Numbered from the stretch's first letter, positions 24,528 through 33,693 are shown. The stretch is DNA of 36,601 bases from Akkermansia sp. (GCF_020860705.1 NZ_JAJBTT010000043.1:1-36601), one strand, 5' to 3'. Numbers and translations: made by a program. The notes: generated by a model not told the origin, from the letters alone.

Positions 24528-25925
24528 ATGAGTGAAGTGTCCCTGCAGCATGGAATGACGCGCCAGATGGCCGCATCCCAGTCCATGCAGACGGGGATGC
24601 AGATTCTCCAGGCCTCCGCCATGGAGTTGAAGCAGCTTGTCCGCCAGGCGCTTGAAAGCAATCCCATGCTTGAGGAGCTGCCGGACGCTTCCCCTGACGC
24701 CCTGGAGGACGGCCCGGACGAGGAGGGCTGGAACGCCCGTGATGACGGCTGGAACGAGTTTACGGTGGAAGGCCGCCCTTCCGCGGAGGCGGCCGCCCGC
24801 CGCGATTTCATGTATGAGTCCGTGGTGGCCCCGGAGTCCCTGAAAACCCATTTGACGGACCAGGCGCAGCATTCCGCGCTGACCGGGCGCGCCCGTGACG
24901 CCCTGTTCCTGCTGATTGATGCGCTGGACGATCGCGGTTTCCTGACGGAACCCCCGGAGGAGCTGGAAGAGCGCGAGTGTTTCAGCATGCGGGACATGAA
25001 GGAGGCGCTGGGTGTATTGAGGGGGATGGACCCTCCCGGCGTGGGTGCGGTGGATTTAAGGGATTCCCTGCTGATCCAGCTGGAGCAGCGCGGCTTGAAG
25101 CGTTCTCTCGCCTTCCGCCTGGTCAAGCGCTGCTGGCGGGAGCTGGCGGCGCACAAGTATGAAGAGGCCGCGCATTTGCTGGATGCGGAGCCGGAGGCCG
25201 TGGCGGAGGCGCTGGAGGTGATCCGCAGCCTGACGCCTGATCCCGGTTGCGCCTATGCTCCCGGCGGCAATCCCCATCTGCTGCCGGACGTGGTCGTAGA
25301 GGAGGGGCCTTCCGGCGTTCTGGAGACGGTGCTCACGTCCGAATATCTGCCGCGCCTGTCCATGAATGAACGGTACATGGAGCTGATGGCGGAGAGTTCC
25401 GGCAACCGGGAGCTGAGGCAGTATCTCCGCAAGGCGTTCCGGGAGGGGCAGGAGCTTTTGCGCGCCCTGGACATGAGGCAGGAGACCGTTTTGCGCCTGG
25501 CCCGCGCCATTGTGCGGCGGCAGGAGGATTTTTTCAGGTTTGGACCGTCCCGGCTGAAAGCCATGGGCATGGAGGAAGTGGCGGAGGAAATGGGCGTGCA
25601 TGTGTCTACCGTTTCCCGTGCGTGTCGGGACAAGTACCTGCTGTGCAAGTGGGGAATGAAGGAGCTGAGATCCTTTTTCAGCGCGGGCGTTCCGGCGGAG
25701 GGCGGCGTTTCTTCTGCGGGAGCGGGCGGGGAGGCCGTGGCTTCCGGGGCCGTCCAGGAGCTGATGCGGGGATTGATCGCGGAGGAGGATTCTTCCAAAC
25801 CCCTCAGTGATGCCAAACTGGCTGCCGCGCTGCGGGAGAAGGGGGTGAACATCGCACGCAGGACGGTGGCCAAGTACCGGGAACAGATGAAGATCCTGCC
25901 CGCTTCCCTGCGCAAAGGAATATGA
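24528..25925 (+). CDS. rpoN: RNA polymerase sigma-54 factor RpoN
   Basis: This 465-aa sigma factor directs RNA polymerase to -24/-12 promoters, which need enhancer-binding AAA+ activators. The N-terminal region I is visible: Q-M-Q-I-L-Q-A-type sequence M-Q-I-L-Q-A-S-A-M-E-L-K-Q-L. The core-binding region follows, then the helix-turn-helix (E-E-M-G-V-H-V-S-T-V-S-R-A), and the diagnostic RpoN box A-R-R-T-V-A-K-Y-R-E at 443-452. The start at 24528 is preferred over an upstream in-frame codon at 24432 because the extra 32 residues are unlike the family and a promoter precedes 24528. No enhancer-binding protein gene is in the window, so the regulon cannot be inferred here. Confidence 0.95.
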   Translation: MSEVSLQHGMTRQMAASQSMQTGMQILQASAMELKQLVRQALESNPMLEELPDASPDALEDGPDEEGWNARDDGWNEFTVEGRPSAEAAARRDFMYESVVAPESLKTHLTDQAQHSALTGRARDALFLLIDALDDRGFLTEPPEELEERECFSMRDMKEALGVLRGMDPPGVGAVDLRDSLLIQLEQRGLKRSLAFRLVKRCWRELAAHKYEEAAHLLDAEPEAVAEALEVIRSLTPDPGCAYAPGGNPHLLPDVVVEEGPSGVLETVLTSEYLPRLSMNERYMELMAESSGNRELRQYLRKAFREGQELLRALDMRQETVLRLARAIVRRQEDFFRFGPSRLKAMGMEEVAEEMGVHVSTVSRACRDKYLLCKWGMKELRSFFSAGVPAEGGVSSAGAGGEAVASGAVQELMRGLIAEEDSSKPLSDAKLAAALREKGVNIARRTVAKYREQMKILPASLRKGI

Positions 25926-26031
25926 CAGGCCCCTTGATTTTTGATGAATTTATTGATGATTGAATATCAATAAATTATCATATCCATTGCAGGAGTGTTC
26001 CTTTTGTCTTTTTTTCAGGCGGAAGAGGCGG

Positions 26032-26059
26032 TTGACTGATGCGCCTTTGGTGCTATAGT
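26032..26059 (+). promoter_or_regulatory. Promoter of the MFS transporter gene
   Basis: TTGACT (26032-26037) and TATAGT (26054-26059) are 16 bp apart, one of the best matches in the window. The predicted start near 26066 lies past the first in-frame ATG (26039) and about 9 bp before the ATG at 26075, which fixes the latter as the start codon. Confidence 0.75.
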
Positions 26060-26074
26060 CCCCGCTTTCCCGTG

Positions 26075-27226
26075 ATGCGCACATTTACCTGGCCTATTGC
26101 CCTGCTTCTGCTGGGGCTTCTTTTTCAGACGGTGGCGTTTGCCGTTCTGAATACGGTGGTTCCTCTGTGGATGGAACAGTCTTCCGCCGCCACCTGGGAG
26201 GCCGGACTGGTAGGGGCATTTTTCTTTCTGGGGAACCTGGCCGGCACACTGATGGCCGGAGGGGTGATCCGCAAGGCCGGATTCAAGGGAAGCTACCAGT
26301 ACGCGTGCATCTTATGTTCGGTATCCACCGTGCTGCTTCTGGCGTTTCCCGGCGCGCTGGCGTGGAGCGGCCTCAGGCTGCTGACGGGGATAAGCTGCGC
26401 CCTGGTCTGGGTGGTGGTGGAAAGCGCCCTGCTGAGGGCGGGAACGCTGAAAACACGCGGTGTTCTGCTGGCTTCCTACCTGGTGGTCTATTACCTGGGG
26501 ACGGTGCTGGGCCAGCTGCTTCTGGGCTGGTTCCCCAGCAACATGTCCCTGGTGGTGACGGAAGTGTGCGTGTTGTCCGCCGCGGGCATGATTCCCCTGT
26601 TGTTTGCCCGTCTGGAATCGGATTCCGCGGGTGCTCTTCCTTCCGTTCATGTGGAGGTCAGGGCGCTCCTGAAACGCCGCAGCGTATTTCTGGGCGTGGT
26701 GGGATGCGTGATTTCCGGCGTGGTGCTGGGAACGATTTACTGCCTGATGCCGCTGTTCCTGAAACATCAGGGCATGGGCCATTCCTCCGTGGGGTACTGG
26801 ATGGCCCTGCTGATTGCTGCGGCCATTCTGGGCCAGTGGCCCATGGGCAGGCTGGCGGACAAATACGGGCGCGCCTTCGTCATGAAATGCCAGTCCCTGC
26901 TGGTGGTGGCCGCGTGTACCGGGCTGGTGCTGAAGGGCGGCCTGATGGCCCCCTCCCTGATTGTGCTGGGATTGGCCGGTTTTTCCCTGTACCCCGTCGC
27001 CATGGCCTGGGGATGCGAGGAGGCCTCACGGGACGAACTGGTGACCATGAACCAGCTTTTGCTGCTGAGTTATTCCATCGGCACGCTGGCCGGGCCTTCC
27101 CTCACTTCTTTTCTGATGCAGCGGTATTCTGACAACTGGATGCCGATGGTCATTGCGCTGGTGGCTCTTTCCTTCATGCCCGTGCTGATGCTGGGCGGCC
27201 ACGGAAGCAGGCGGCTGTCCCGGTAA
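26075..27226 (+). CDS. MFS transporter, YcaD family
   Basis: The 383-aa inner-membrane protein has about 12 hydrophobic segments and closely resembles E. coli YcaD throughout. Examples are A-V-L-N-T-V-V-P-L-W near residue 25, G-N-L-A-G-T-L, W-V-V-V-E-S-A-L-L, V-V-Y-Y-L-G-T-V-L-G-Q-L-L, G-Q-W-P-M-G-R-L-A-D-K-Y-G-R (MFS signature between TM 8 and 9) and Y-P-V-A-M-A-W. YcaD is an uncharacterised major facilitator, so the substrate is unknown. It ends 16 bp from the convergent M28-like gene. The start follows the promoter evidence and matches the YcaD N-terminus. Confidence 0.88.
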   Translation: MRTFTWPIALLLLGLLFQTVAFAVLNTVVPLWMEQSSAATWEAGLVGAFFFLGNLAGTLMAGGVIRKAGFKGSYQYACILCSVSTVLLLAFPGALAWSGLRLLTGISCALVWVVVESALLRAGTLKTRGVLLASYLVVYYLGTVLGQLLLGWFPSNMSLVVTEVCVLSAAGMIPLLFARLESDSAGALPSVHVEVRALLKRRSVFLGVVGCVISGVVLGTIYCLMPLFLKHQGMGHSSVGYWMALLIAAAILGQWPMGRLADKYGRAFVMKCQSLLVVAACTGLVLKGGLMAPSLIVLGLAGFSLYPVAMAWGCEEASRDELVTMNQLLLLSYSIGTLAGPSLTSFLMQRYSDNWMPMVIALVALSFMPVLMLGGHGSRRLSR

Positions 27227-27242
27227 AGGAAGGGAGGCGGCG

Positions 27243-28199
27243 TCAGGATTTTTTCGGCTCCGGGGCGGCGGTTTTCTCCGGTTTGGGTACGTCGTTGTCC
27301 GCGATCTGGTGGATCATGTCCGTCAGGGCGTGCACGTAATCCTCCGTGTGGGAATCCGTAATGGCGTACTTGCACTGGCAGGAGACCGTGGGAATGTTCA
27401 GGGCCGCATAATGGCGGTCATTGCCGGCGATGGCCGAGGGTTCCCGGTGGAACGTGGGGGGGGCCTGTTCCCAGGATTTGGTGAAGGGTGCGGCGCACTG
27501 GCCTGCAAATTCCTTCCCGCGGGGAGTGGTCATGAACAGGACGGCCTCCTGCGGGGATTCCGGTTCCGGCTGTTTCTGGCCTTCTGCGGCGCCCAGTTCC
27601 TGGGGTTCCAGATTGATCATGCCCAGGATGTTGGCCGCGCCAATACTGCCGCTCAGGGCCCTGGCGTGCACATAGGCCCCGGAAGACGAGGAGCGCCCCG
27701 CGGGCGCGGCTCCGTTGGCGTACGCGACAAAGTAAATGTTGTGGTTGGTGGGAATGTCCCTGAGCCCCCTGGCCGTTTCCAGCAGCAGGGCCGCGCCGCT
27801 GCCGTTGTTGAGCTGTTCGTTGGAGTCATAGTTGGCCCCCACCACGATGCTCTGGTTGTTGGAATAAAGGCCGGGCTTGTACACCAGGACGTTGTAAATG
27901 GCCGTGCCTTTTTTGGCATTCCCTCCGGCTACGGGCTGCAGGGTGACGGCGTAGCCCATGTCGGAGAAGTTGCCGGCGATGTATTTGGCGGCGGCTTCCA
28001 TGGATTTGGGCTTGCGGGCGTTTCTGGCTCCGATGTCTTTTTGCAGGACTTCCGTATGTTTTTCCATGCGTGCGCCCAGCGTCCGCGGCGTATCCGAACC
28101 TCCGCGGGAGGAAGAAGGAAGAAGGGTGCAGGAGGAAAGGCCGGAAGCCAGCAGCAGGCATCCGGTGAACAGGGCGGCGCGTGTGTGAATGAGGGGCAT
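27243..28199 (-). CDS. M28 peptidase-like lipoprotein with degenerate metal site
   Basis: The 318-aa product from the ATG at 28199 has a lipoprotein signal (lipobox L-S-S-C, Cys24). The mature part has the order of motifs of M28 (aminopeptidase/glutaminyl-cyclase-like) proteins, but key ligands are changed. The usual G-A-H-Y-D-S is G-A-N-Y-D-S (His to Asn123). The usual D-N-G-S-G is N-N-G-S-G (Asp to Asn131). The expected Glu-Glu after the next strand is missing (A-Y-A-N-G-A-A). Only the late D-S-H-T-E-D is kept. It is therefore probably a non-catalytic binding protein. The C-terminus is rich in Pro/Glu/Lys. It starts 4 bp after eboE and is surely cotranscribed. Confidence 0.75.
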   Translation of the reverse strand: MPLIHTRAALFTGCLLLASGLSSCTLLPSSSRGGSDTPRTLGARMEKHTEVLQKDIGARNARKPKSMEAAAKYIAGNFSDMGYAVTLQPVAGGNAKKGTAIYNVLVYKPGLYSNNQSIVVGANYDSNEQLNNGSGAALLLETARGLRDIPTNHNIYFVAYANGAAPAGRSSSSGAYVHARALSGSIGAANILGMINLEPQELGAAEGQKQPEPESPQEAVLFMTTPRGKEFAGQCAAPFTKSWEQAPPTFHREPSAIAGNDRHYAALNIPTVSCQCKYAITDSHTEDYVHALTDMIHQIADNDVPKPEKTAAPEPKKS

Positions 28200-28203
28200 C
28201 TCT

Positions 28204-29346
28204 TTACAGGGTTTCAACGTAATTCAGTTCACGGGCAATCTGGGCTGCCAGGGGGATTTTCATGTGCTCCGGCAGTACGCTCCAGGTATAGGTTTCCACC
28301 TCCAGGTGCGGAGCCGGGCCGGACCGGCTGCGGAGGAAGTCATGCGTCTTCAGGATGAAATCCTCCGTGCCCTGAAGGGGAGGTTCCGGGGAAGCGTACA
28401 GGGGGATGTGGTAATGGATGCGCCATTGGGAATGGCGCGTTTCCTCCGGATAATCGCGTCCGTAGGCCAGGGCGTTCGGCAGGTCCGGGAAGAGCATGGT
28501 GTGGTCCTGGTGCCGGATGCTGGTCTGGTGGAAATAAACGCCGTCGTCAAACTGAAGGAGGCGTTCCAGGTCTTCCGTCCCTCGTATGCGGCATTCCAGG
28601 GCATTGGAAAATTGAACCTTGCAGAGGGCAATCTTGTTTTCCTCCCAGGCGGCCAGGGTTGTTTCCGGTTCCTCCCGCAGGATGGCGAAGTGGCAGGTGT
28701 CATACGTCAGCCCTAGGTGGCGCTCAATGAGTTCCGGGCGGCGGGAATGGTTGCGCAGGTCGTTGAAAAAGCGGATGGCGCCTTCCGTATCGTGAAAATG
28801 GCCGAAGGGCTCCGGTTCCAGCCCCAGCTGCATCAGGCGCCCGGTCTGTCTGCTCAGGACGTCCAGAAATCCGCTCATGGCGTCCAGCCGGGCGAAGATG
28901 CGTTCCTCATCCGCGTGGAACCAGCTGTGGGAGGCGGGGAGCGTGCTGACGGTCAGCCTCTCCGCCTGTTCGTCCCCGATGCGGGCCAGAATGCGGAACA
29001 GGTTGCAGGTGTATTCAAAACGTTCCGGCGTGGTCCAGTCCGGCTGAAAAACATGCTCTTTCACGCGTTGCCCGTGGAAGTTCCCGTAGGGGAATCCGTT
29101 CATGGTTTCCACGCGCGCGCCGTGGTCGTTCAGCCATGATTTCAGGGTTTCCATGGCGTGCGGCGTTTCCAGCAATTCCCCGGCCGCTCTGGCGGACAGG
29201 CGCAGTCCGACGCCCAAAGGGCGGTCCTTCAGGGGGGAATTCAATTCGGCCAGCTCCCGCCTGATGCGGGGAACGTGGGTATGGAGGGCGTCTCGGGTTT
29301 CCGCCCAGGATTCGACGGGATGGATGTTGGTGCAGTAGGAAAGCAT
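28204..29346 (-). CDS. eboE: EboE-like metabolite traffic protein (TIM-barrel)
   Basis: This 380-aa protein matches the EboE family by its N-terminus (L-S-Y-C-T-N-I-H-P-V-E-S-W), then L-G-V-G-L-R-L-S-A-R-A-A, N-G-F-P-Y-G-N-F-H-G and V-K-E-H-V-F-Q-P-D-W-T-T-P-E-R. EboE is a xylose-isomerase-like TIM-barrel protein of the ebo cluster (eboA-F), which in other bacteria is linked to moving precursors of secondary metabolites towards the periplasm. Conserved E-P-E-P-F-G-H-F and D-T-C-H-F look like metal-binding positions of that fold. No other ebo gene lies in this window, so its job here is open. The M28-like lipoprotein gene follows after 4 bp. Confidence 0.8.
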   Translation of the reverse strand: MLSYCTNIHPVESWAETRDALHTHVPRIRRELAELNSPLKDRPLGVGLRLSARAAGELLETPHAMETLKSWLNDHGARVETMNGFPYGNFHGQRVKEHVFQPDWTTPERFEYTCNLFRILARIGDEQAERLTVSTLPASHSWFHADEERIFARLDAMSGFLDVLSRQTGRLMQLGLEPEPFGHFHDTEGAIRFFNDLRNHSRRPELIERHLGLTYDTCHFAILREEPETTLAAWEENKIALCKVQFSNALECRIRGTEDLERLLQFDDGVYFHQTSIRHQDHTMLFPDLPNALAYGRDYPEETRHSQWRIHYHIPLYASPEPPLQGTEDFILKTHDFLRSRSGPAPHLEVETYTWSVLPEHMKIPLAAQIARELNYVETL

Positions 29347-29565
29347 GGCGGGGCAGTGTTTGCGGTGTTGGGGAACGGCGTTCCACTCCGGGGGGAAATG
29401 GTGGAAAATGCATGTGCACGGGGGCGTTCCTCAAGCCTACATACGGCTCAGGGAAGAGAAAAAATTTCATGGAATTCCTCCTTTTGGCGTCATCCGGAAA
29501 GGGGCTTCCCCCGCGGTAGGAATGTCTTTGAAAGAACTTCGGATATATGGTAGTACTTTTGTATT

Positions 29566-31947
29566 ATGCCACTCCTGCGCCCGTTTTTTTACCTTCTTCT
29601 GGGGGGCCTGTTCCACGGGAGCTTCTTGCATGCGGCGGAAGAAGCCTCCTCTTGGAAATCCTCCCGCTTCTGGTTCGGCCGTCCGGCGCAGTGGAAGGAC
29701 ACCCGGCCCCAGCAGGGGACCGGAGACAATTCCTGGGCGAAGGACGCCACGCCTATCGGCAATGGAAGAATAGGCGCGCTCATTTACGGAGGCGTGGAAA
29801 AGGACCGGATGGAGCTGACGGAAATCAGCATGTGGTCCGGAGGGTATTGTAGTACGGAAAGCAAGGACAAGGGGCCGGATTCCCTCAAGTTCGGTTCCTA
29901 CCAGCCGTTCGGGACGCTGGAAATCACGTATCCGGCAGCGGATGGGGCCACGGATTACAGGAGGACGCTGGATGTGGCACAGGCGCTGGCTTCCGTGACT
30001 TATGGCGCGGGGGGAGTCCGTTACCGGAGGGAGTATTTCGCCAGCATTCCGCATCAGGTGATTTCCATGACGGTGCAGGGAGATAAGCCCCGTTCTGTGG
30101 ATGCTGCCTTCCGCCTGACCACGCTTCACCCCCAGGACCGGATTACGGCCACGGCCGGAGGAGGACGGGGAATGATCCTGATGCAGGGAACCCTGAAAAA
30201 CGGGCTGGCGTATGAAGCGCGCATCGCCGTTCTTCCCGAAGGAGGGAGCGTCAGGGCGGAAGACGGCTCCATCATCGTCCGGCAGGCGGATTCCTGCCGC
30301 GTGCTGGTTTCCCTGGCTACGGATTATGTGCTGAGTTTTTCCCGGAACTGGAAAGGGGTGGCGCCCCGCAAAAGGAATGAGGCTATACTGGCCCGCGCGC
30401 TCAGGGCCTTCCCGGCACAGCTGAAAGCCGCCCACCAGGCCGCCTACGGCAGGCTTTACAACCGGGTTTCCCTGGACCTGGGAGAGACGGACGATGCTAC
30501 GGCGGGACTTCCCGTCAACAAGCGGTTGGAGAAGTACAGGCAGGCTGTGGATGCCGGAACGGATGCCCGGGATCCCGATCTGGAGGAACTGGTATTCAAC
30601 TTCGGCCGCTACATCATCATTTCCTCCTCCCAGCCGGGTAATCTGCCCGCCAACCTGCAGGGGCTGTGGAACTACAGCCTGATTCCCCCGTGGGATTCCG
30701 ACTACCACAACAATATCAATATCCAGATGTGCTACTGGGGGGTGTTTCCCGTCAATCTGGCGGAATGTTACGCCCCCCTGCTGGACTACATCCGGGAAAT
30801 GGCCCCCGCCGCGCGCAAAATCACCCGGGAGGCGCCGGAGTTCAGGACGGCAGCCGGACAGGCGGCTCCGGGCTGGACGGCCAGGACCGCCCAGAACATT
30901 TACGGAGGGCAGGGGTTCAAATGGAACAAACCGGCTTCCGCCTGGTACGCCCTGCATCTGTGGGAGCATTATCTTTTCACGCTGGACAGGGAATACCTGA
31001 AAACGGAGGCCTACCCGATGATGAAGGAAATCTGCCGGTTCTGGGAAAGCCAGCTGAAAACCCTGCACGCAGGCGGAAGCAATTTCCGGACGGAGGACAG
31101 GAAAGTGACGCCGGATGTAGCCGCGCGGGATTTGAAGGACGTGAAGGAAGGCATGCTGGTGGCCCCGATGGGCTGGTCCCCGGAGCACGGCCCCAGGGAA
31201 GACGGCTGTGCTCATGACCAGCAGATCGTTTGGGAACTGTTCAATAATACCGTGCATGCCGCGGAAGTGCTGGGCGTGGATACGGCCTGGAAGAAAGAGC
31301 TGGCCGCCAAAAGAGACCTTCTGGTCGGGCCGTGGGTAGGGGAGGACGGCCTGCTGATGGAATGGATGATCGCCCGCAAGCCGGGCATCTCCTGGGACCC
31401 TCACCACCGGCACACGTCCCATCTGTTTGCCGTTTATCCCGGCAGCCAGATCAGTCCGGAAAAAACGCCTGAATGGGCGGAAGCCGCCCGCAAATCCCTG
31501 CTGGCGCGCGGAACCACGGGCGATTCCCGCCGTTCCTGGACCTGGGCGTGGCGTGCCAATCTCTGGGCGCGTTTTCTGGACGGGAACAAGGCCTATGAAA
31601 TGATTCGGGGCATGATCCGCTACAGCATGATGGACAGCCTGTTCACCACGCATCCGCCCATGCAGGTGGATGGCACCATGGGCATCGTAGCCGGGTTTGC
31701 GGAAATGCTGCTCCAGTCCCATACGGGGCGGCTGCATCTTGTGCCTGCCCTGCCGGATGCCTGGAAAAACGGCCGCGTGAGCGGATTGAAAGCCCGCGGC
31801 AATATTTCCGTGGACATGGCCTGGAAAGACGGCAGGGTGACGCAGTTCAGCCTCTCCTCCCCTGTGGAGCAGGATGCCGGCGTGATCGTCAACGGAAAGG
31901 AGAAAACCCTCCATCTAAAGCCGGGCGTACCCGTGAAGGGGAATTAG
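29566..31947 (+). CDS. Secreted GH95 alpha-L-fucosidase (probably alpha-1,2)
   Basis: The 793-aa glycoside hydrolase has a signal peptide (residues 1-23). The N-terminal beta-sandwich starts with W-A-K-D-A-T-P-I-G-N-G-R-I-G-A-L. The (alpha/alpha)6 barrel carries the GH95 catalytic groups known from bifidobacterial AfcA: the Asn pair in H-N-N-I-N-I-Q-M (N383, N385), the Glu in G-W-S-P-E-H-G-P (E540) and the Asp in M-Q-V-D-G-T-M-G (D702). GH95 enzymes remove terminal alpha-1,2-linked fucose, as found on blood-group H-type mucin glycans, by inversion. All residues are present and the length is typical. It likely acts in the periplasm or at the surface, before GH109 and the salvage operon. Confidence 0.93.
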   Translation: MPLLRPFFYLLLGGLFHGSFLHAAEEASSWKSSRFWFGRPAQWKDTRPQQGTGDNSWAKDATPIGNGRIGALIYGGVEKDRMELTEISMWSGGYCSTESKDKGPDSLKFGSYQPFGTLEITYPAADGATDYRRTLDVAQALASVTYGAGGVRYRREYFASIPHQVISMTVQGDKPRSVDAAFRLTTLHPQDRITATAGGGRGMILMQGTLKNGLAYEARIAVLPEGGSVRAEDGSIIVRQADSCRVLVSLATDYVLSFSRNWKGVAPRKRNEAILARALRAFPAQLKAAHQAAYGRLYNRVSLDLGETDDATAGLPVNKRLEKYRQAVDAGTDARDPDLEELVFNFGRYIIISSSQPGNLPANLQGLWNYSLIPPWDSDYHNNINIQMCYWGVFPVNLAECYAPLLDYIREMAPAARKITREAPEFRTAAGQAAPGWTARTAQNIYGGQGFKWNKPASAWYALHLWEHYLFTLDREYLKTEAYPMMKEICRFWESQLKTLHAGGSNFRTEDRKVTPDVAARDLKDVKEGMLVAPMGWSPEHGPREDGCAHDQQIVWELFNNTVHAAEVLGVDTAWKKELAAKRDLLVGPWVGEDGLLMEWMIARKPGISWDPHHRHTSHLFAVYPGSQISPEKTPEWAEAARKSLLARGTTGDSRRSWTWAWRANLWARFLDGNKAYEMIRGMIRYSMMDSLFTTHPPMQVDGTMGIVAGFAEMLLQSHTGRLHLVPALPDAWKNGRVSGLKARGNISVDMAWKDGRVTQFSLSSPVEQDAGVIVNGKEKTLHLKPGVPVKGN

Positions 31948-32247
31948 GGGTTCCCGTGGAAGAAGCCGGCATGAAACAGGGCTGCCTTTTTTACGGGATG
32001 GCCTTGTAGCCTCTGTATCTCTGCCTTTTCCCCGTTTTTCCAGCGGACGGAAGGATAAGGCGGAAGCAGGTTTCCTTGATGGGAAATGAAGATAGAGTGC
32101 TCCAGGAGATTGCGCGGGAAAACAGAGATCCTCCGTGAGAGATCAAACTCCCGGGCGAATCCGGAACATTAAATGAGCCCCGCCCATATTCCATGGACGG
32201 GGCTTTTTAGATGAATGGTCAGGATCAAAACCTGCGGTTTTTTCATT
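31948..32247. other. Intergenic region between the convergent GH95 and GH109 genes
   Basis: 300 bp without a gene. The only clear element is the terminator hairpin at 32176-32208; a second short hairpin (AAAACC/GGTTTT near 32227-32241) precedes the GH109 stop. Confidence 0.6.
32176..32208 (+). terminator. Rho-independent terminator, probably for GH95
   Basis: AGCCCCG (32176-32182) pairs with CGGGGCT (32198-32204) and runs into five Ts on the plus strand. It is 229 bp past the GH95 stop and may also act against minus-strand transcription from GH109. Confidence 0.75.
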
Positions 32248-33693
32248 CTACTGAACGATGCCCAGCGGGGCAGTCGTCTTCCAGTCTCCGCGGGTGAAGT
32301 CCGGGAACACCTGGGGCATGCCGCCCTGGGCCACGGAGTATTCGGAAAGCTCGGAGACGGAGGACCAGAAAGCGCCTTCATAGACATTCTGGTCCATCGG
32401 TTCGCCATTGCGGAGGCATTCAATGATGCGGAAAAGCATCACGAAGTCCATGCCGCCGTGGCCGCCCATCTTCAGGGCCAGCGGGCCCACGCGCTTCCAG
32501 AGCGGGTGCTCGTACTTTTCAAAAATGGGGGCCAGTTTTTCATCGCCTTCAATCCATTCGTGATAGTTGCCGTTGCCCAGCTTTTCTCCGGCCACGCGGG
32601 TCGGGAAGCCGGCCAGGGTGCCCAGGGTCCCCTGAATGAGATTCAGGCGGGAATAGGGGCGGGGGCTGGTTTCATCCCATTCTACCAGGACGGTGCGGCC
32701 CATGGTGGTCTTGATGATGGAGGTGTTCATGTCGCCGCAGGCGAAGTCCAGCTTGTTCCACTTGTGGTCCGCCGGGAAGTTCTTCCTGGCATAGGCGGCG
32801 CGGCCCAGGGCCGGGCTGGAGAAGGAAACGAGCCTGCCGAAGCAGTCGTCCTTGCGGGCCAGGTTCATGTACTGGGCGACGGGGCCGAGGCCGTGCGTGG
32901 GGTACACATTGCCGTTGCGCTTGGCATAGTGGTAGGTTCTCCAGGAACCGGTGCCGCGTTCCACCTGCTTCATCTGGCCGCGCAATTCGTGGATGTAAGC
33001 GGCTTCCCCGTACAGCAGGTCGCCGATGACACCCTGGCGCACCATGTTCAGGTACATGAGTTCTTCCCGGCCATAGTTGACGTTTTCCATCATCATGCAG
33101 TGCTTCCGGGTTTCCTCGGAGGTGTTCACGATTTCCCAGAGTTCCTTGATGGAGACGGCCATGGGAACTTCCACAAAGGCGTGGGCACCCATCTTCATCA
33201 CGTCGCAGGTGACGCGGCAGTGCCATTCCCAGCTGGGGCAGACGATGACGGCGTCCGGCTTGACTTCCTTCATCATGCGTTTGTAGTCTTCCGGCCCCTT
33301 CGTGAAAATGGGGGGGCGCTTGCCCGTCTTCTTTTCCACCACGTCTGCATTGCGCTTGGCCCAGTCTTCATACAGGTCGCAGATGCCGACGACTTCCGCA
33401 CCTTCAATAACGGCCATTTGTCCAACATGCATGGACCCGCGTTCCCCTACGCCCACGAAGGCCACGCGCACCTTGTCCAGCTTGGGAGCCCTGAAGCCGC
33501 CCATGTAGATGGCTCCGGGCTTGCGCGGGGGCCAGGTGGTCATGGGGCCGATGTTGTTCGGGTCCGGAATGACGATTTTTTTGGGAGCCAGGGAGGCTAC
33601 TTCCTGGGCGTTGGCGAAGGACCCGGCAGCCAAGGCGCCAGTGGCCAGCCCCAGGGTCTGAAGGAAACGACGGCGTGATGATGAATTATCCAT
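32248..33693 (-). CDS. GH109 alpha-N-acetylgalactosaminidase, Tat-exported
   Basis: The 481-aa NAD-dependent glycosidase of the Gfo/Idh/MocA fold removes terminal alpha-linked GalNAc, the blood-group A sugar, by an oxidation-elimination mechanism. A twin-arginine signal (S-R-R-R-F-L-Q-T-L-G-L) starts the protein, so it folds with NAD in the cytoplasm before export. The Rossmann motif is G-V-G-E-R-G (81-86). Positions equivalent to the Elizabethkingia enzyme's active site appear intact: Glu175 in F-V-E-V-P-M, Tyr264 and His267 in V-Y-P-T-H-G-L-G, Tyr347 in S-P-R-P-Y-S-R and His412 in G-G-H-G-G-M-D. The ATG at 33693 is chosen because it begins the Tat signal; the upstream 35 codons are not protein-like. 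With GH95 it fits mucin O-glycan breakdown. Confidence 0.93.
   Translation of the reverse strand: MDNSSSRRRFLQTLGLATGALAAGSFANAQEVASLAPKKIVIPDPNNIGPMTTWPPRKPGAIYMGGFRAPKLDKVRVAFVGVGERGSMHVGQMAVIEGAEVVGICDLYEDWAKRNADVVEKKTGKRPPIFTKGPEDYKRMMKEVKPDAVIVCPSWEWHCRVTCDVMKMGAHAFVEVPMAVSIKELWEIVNTSEETRKHCMMMENVNYGREELMYLNMVRQGVIGDLLYGEAAYIHELRGQMKQVERGTGSWRTYHYAKRNGNVYPTHGLGPVAQYMNLARKDDCFGRLVSFSSPALGRAAYARKNFPADHKWNKLDFACGDMNTSIIKTTMGRTVLVEWDETSPRPYSRLNLIQGTLGTLAGFPTRVAGEKLGNGNYHEWIEGDEKLAPIFEKYEHPLWKRVGPLALKMGGHGGMDFVMLFRIIECLRNGEPMDQNVYEGAFWSSVSELSEYSVAQGGMPQVFPDFTRGDWKTTAPLGIVQ

Noticed and set aside
29467..31914. 815-codon open frame on the minus strand
   Set aside because: It is antisense to the complete GH95 gene, which has all catalytic residues. 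Long shadow frames are common opposite G+C-rich genes, and the sequence has no protein-like features.
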